From DASXHZ01 sp036488085 (GTDB lineage Bacteria > Acidobacteriota > Thermoanaerobaculia > Gp7-AA8), in assembly GCA_036488085.1 (NCBI GenBank), contig DASXHZ010000044.1:1-47936 (forward strand): a stretch of DNA of 47,936 nucleotides, written 5' to 3'. Of the stretch, positions 47,622 through 47,936 are shown piece after piece. The position numbers and the translations under genes are program-made. The notes under the pieces were generated by a model. It made no database searches and was not told the DNA's origin. It saw nothing but the letters and a program-made list of their open reading frames with translations. Numbering within the stretch: the stretch's first letter is position 1; the number at the start of each line of letters is the position of its first letter.

Positions 47622-47936
47622 GGGGAAATTATGAGTGAGAGCGGGGAATCCGTCATCCGTGATGACGTTATCCGTGATCCGTTATCCGTTATCCGTGCTG
47701 GTGGCAGTCGCTGGTTGTCCGCATCCATCTCCTTCTCCCTTGGGAGAAGGTGGCGCGAAGCGCCGGATGAGGGGCGTGCATCTCGACGAGACCGTGTCGG
47801 TAGTGTCTGGAAAGTTCAGCAAAAGAAAGGGTCAAAGACCGCTCCTGTAAAGTTCAAGTGGCGAAACCAAACCGAACAGGAGAGAGTCAATGACCCCGAA
47901 GAAGCGTAACGCAAGTGGTGAGGATGTGAAGTCCGA
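47622..47936. other. Repeat-rich gene-poor segment with possible start of a mobile element
   Basis: From 47651 a small palindrome (CGTCATC/GATGACG) is followed by repeats of TTATCCGT (47668, 47682, 47689). At 47731-47750 a 9-bp stem CCTTCTCCC/GGGAGAAGG and at 47752-47764 GGCGC/GCGCC form two adjacent hairpins, of REP-like type. From about 47810 the composition turns AT-richer and a gene begins at 47890; the boundary may be an insertion-sequence end but only one side is visible. Confidence 0.5.
47890..47936 (+). CDS. 5' end of an unidentified gene, cut by the window edge
   Basis: ATG 47890 is preceded by AGGAG at the right distance. Fifteen codons are visible (MTPKKRNASGEDVKS), charged and basic. 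The AT-rich upstream sequence differs from the rest of the window. It might be a transposase, but too little is present to identify it. Confidence 0.4.
   Translation, partial: MTPKKRNASGEDVKS

Noticed and set aside
46557..47909. A 450-codon open frame on the plus strand opposite cstA
   Set aside because: It is antisense to a clear CstA and made of charged low-complexity residues; the cstA frame explains it.

Overview
The window is a GC-rich, gene-dense bacterial chromosome segment of 47.9 kb. No RNA genes were recognised. The features that suggest an organism are a TonB-dependent receptor with an N-terminal carboxypeptidase-regulatory-like domain, a sulfatase-fold/TPR lipoprotein, DinB-type proteins, an unfused PuuD and a TreY/MalQ/GH57 glycogen-trehalose set. 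Together these fit an Acidobacteriota-like soil or sediment Gram-negative. That is an inference from gene content; no marker gene is present to fix the taxonomy.

Layout. At 1-5037 (minus) lie a truncated sulfatase-fold TPR protein and a large outer-membrane TonB receptor, separated by a terminator. At 5087-7740 (plus) an M20 metallopeptidase is translationally coupled to a YfcC/DcuC-type carrier. At 7812-8660 (minus) is a secreted Q/N-rich protein, followed on the plus strand by a glutamate dehydrogenase whose ribosome binding site lies in a hairpin. From about 10.3 to 37.6 kb the window is dominated by nucleobase catabolism. At 37.7-45 kb there are a ribbon-helix-helix protein, a receiver protein, and GH57, MalQ and convergent TreY. 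At 45-47.6 kb there are an FMN reductase and CstA. The right edge holds repeats and a truncated gene that may belong to a mobile element.

How the genes work together. The pyrimidine branch is an NCS1 transporter, PreA (uracil/thymine reduction), dihydropyrimidinase, N-carbamoyl-beta-alanine amidohydrolase and an AGXT2-like aminotransferase. The purine branch is XdhA, XdhB and XdhC (hypoxanthine/xanthine to urate), PuuD (urate oxidation at the membrane), UraH, an allantoicase-UraD fusion and AllB. It leads to ureidoglycolate and then glyoxylate. The AGXT2-like enzyme could join the branches by using glyoxylate as amino acceptor for beta-alanine. A CitE/malate-synthase-like lyase coupled to puuD may handle a C2-C4 product. 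Glutamate dehydrogenase could assimilate or release the ammonia. Not seen in this window: PreT, ureidoglycolate lyase, urease, guanine deaminase and a cytochrome partner for PuuD.

The nucleobase island is interrupted twice. Between xdhA and xdhB there is a 21-22 bp minisatellite, a double serine-hydrolase gene with a degenerate first domain, and a LytS/LytTR-type two-component pair. Between uraD and uraH there is a low-GC two-gene HEPN cassette. Intergenic regions carry several different repeat families. One ends inside the NCS1 transporter gene and another inside xdhC, so each supplies C-terminal residues.
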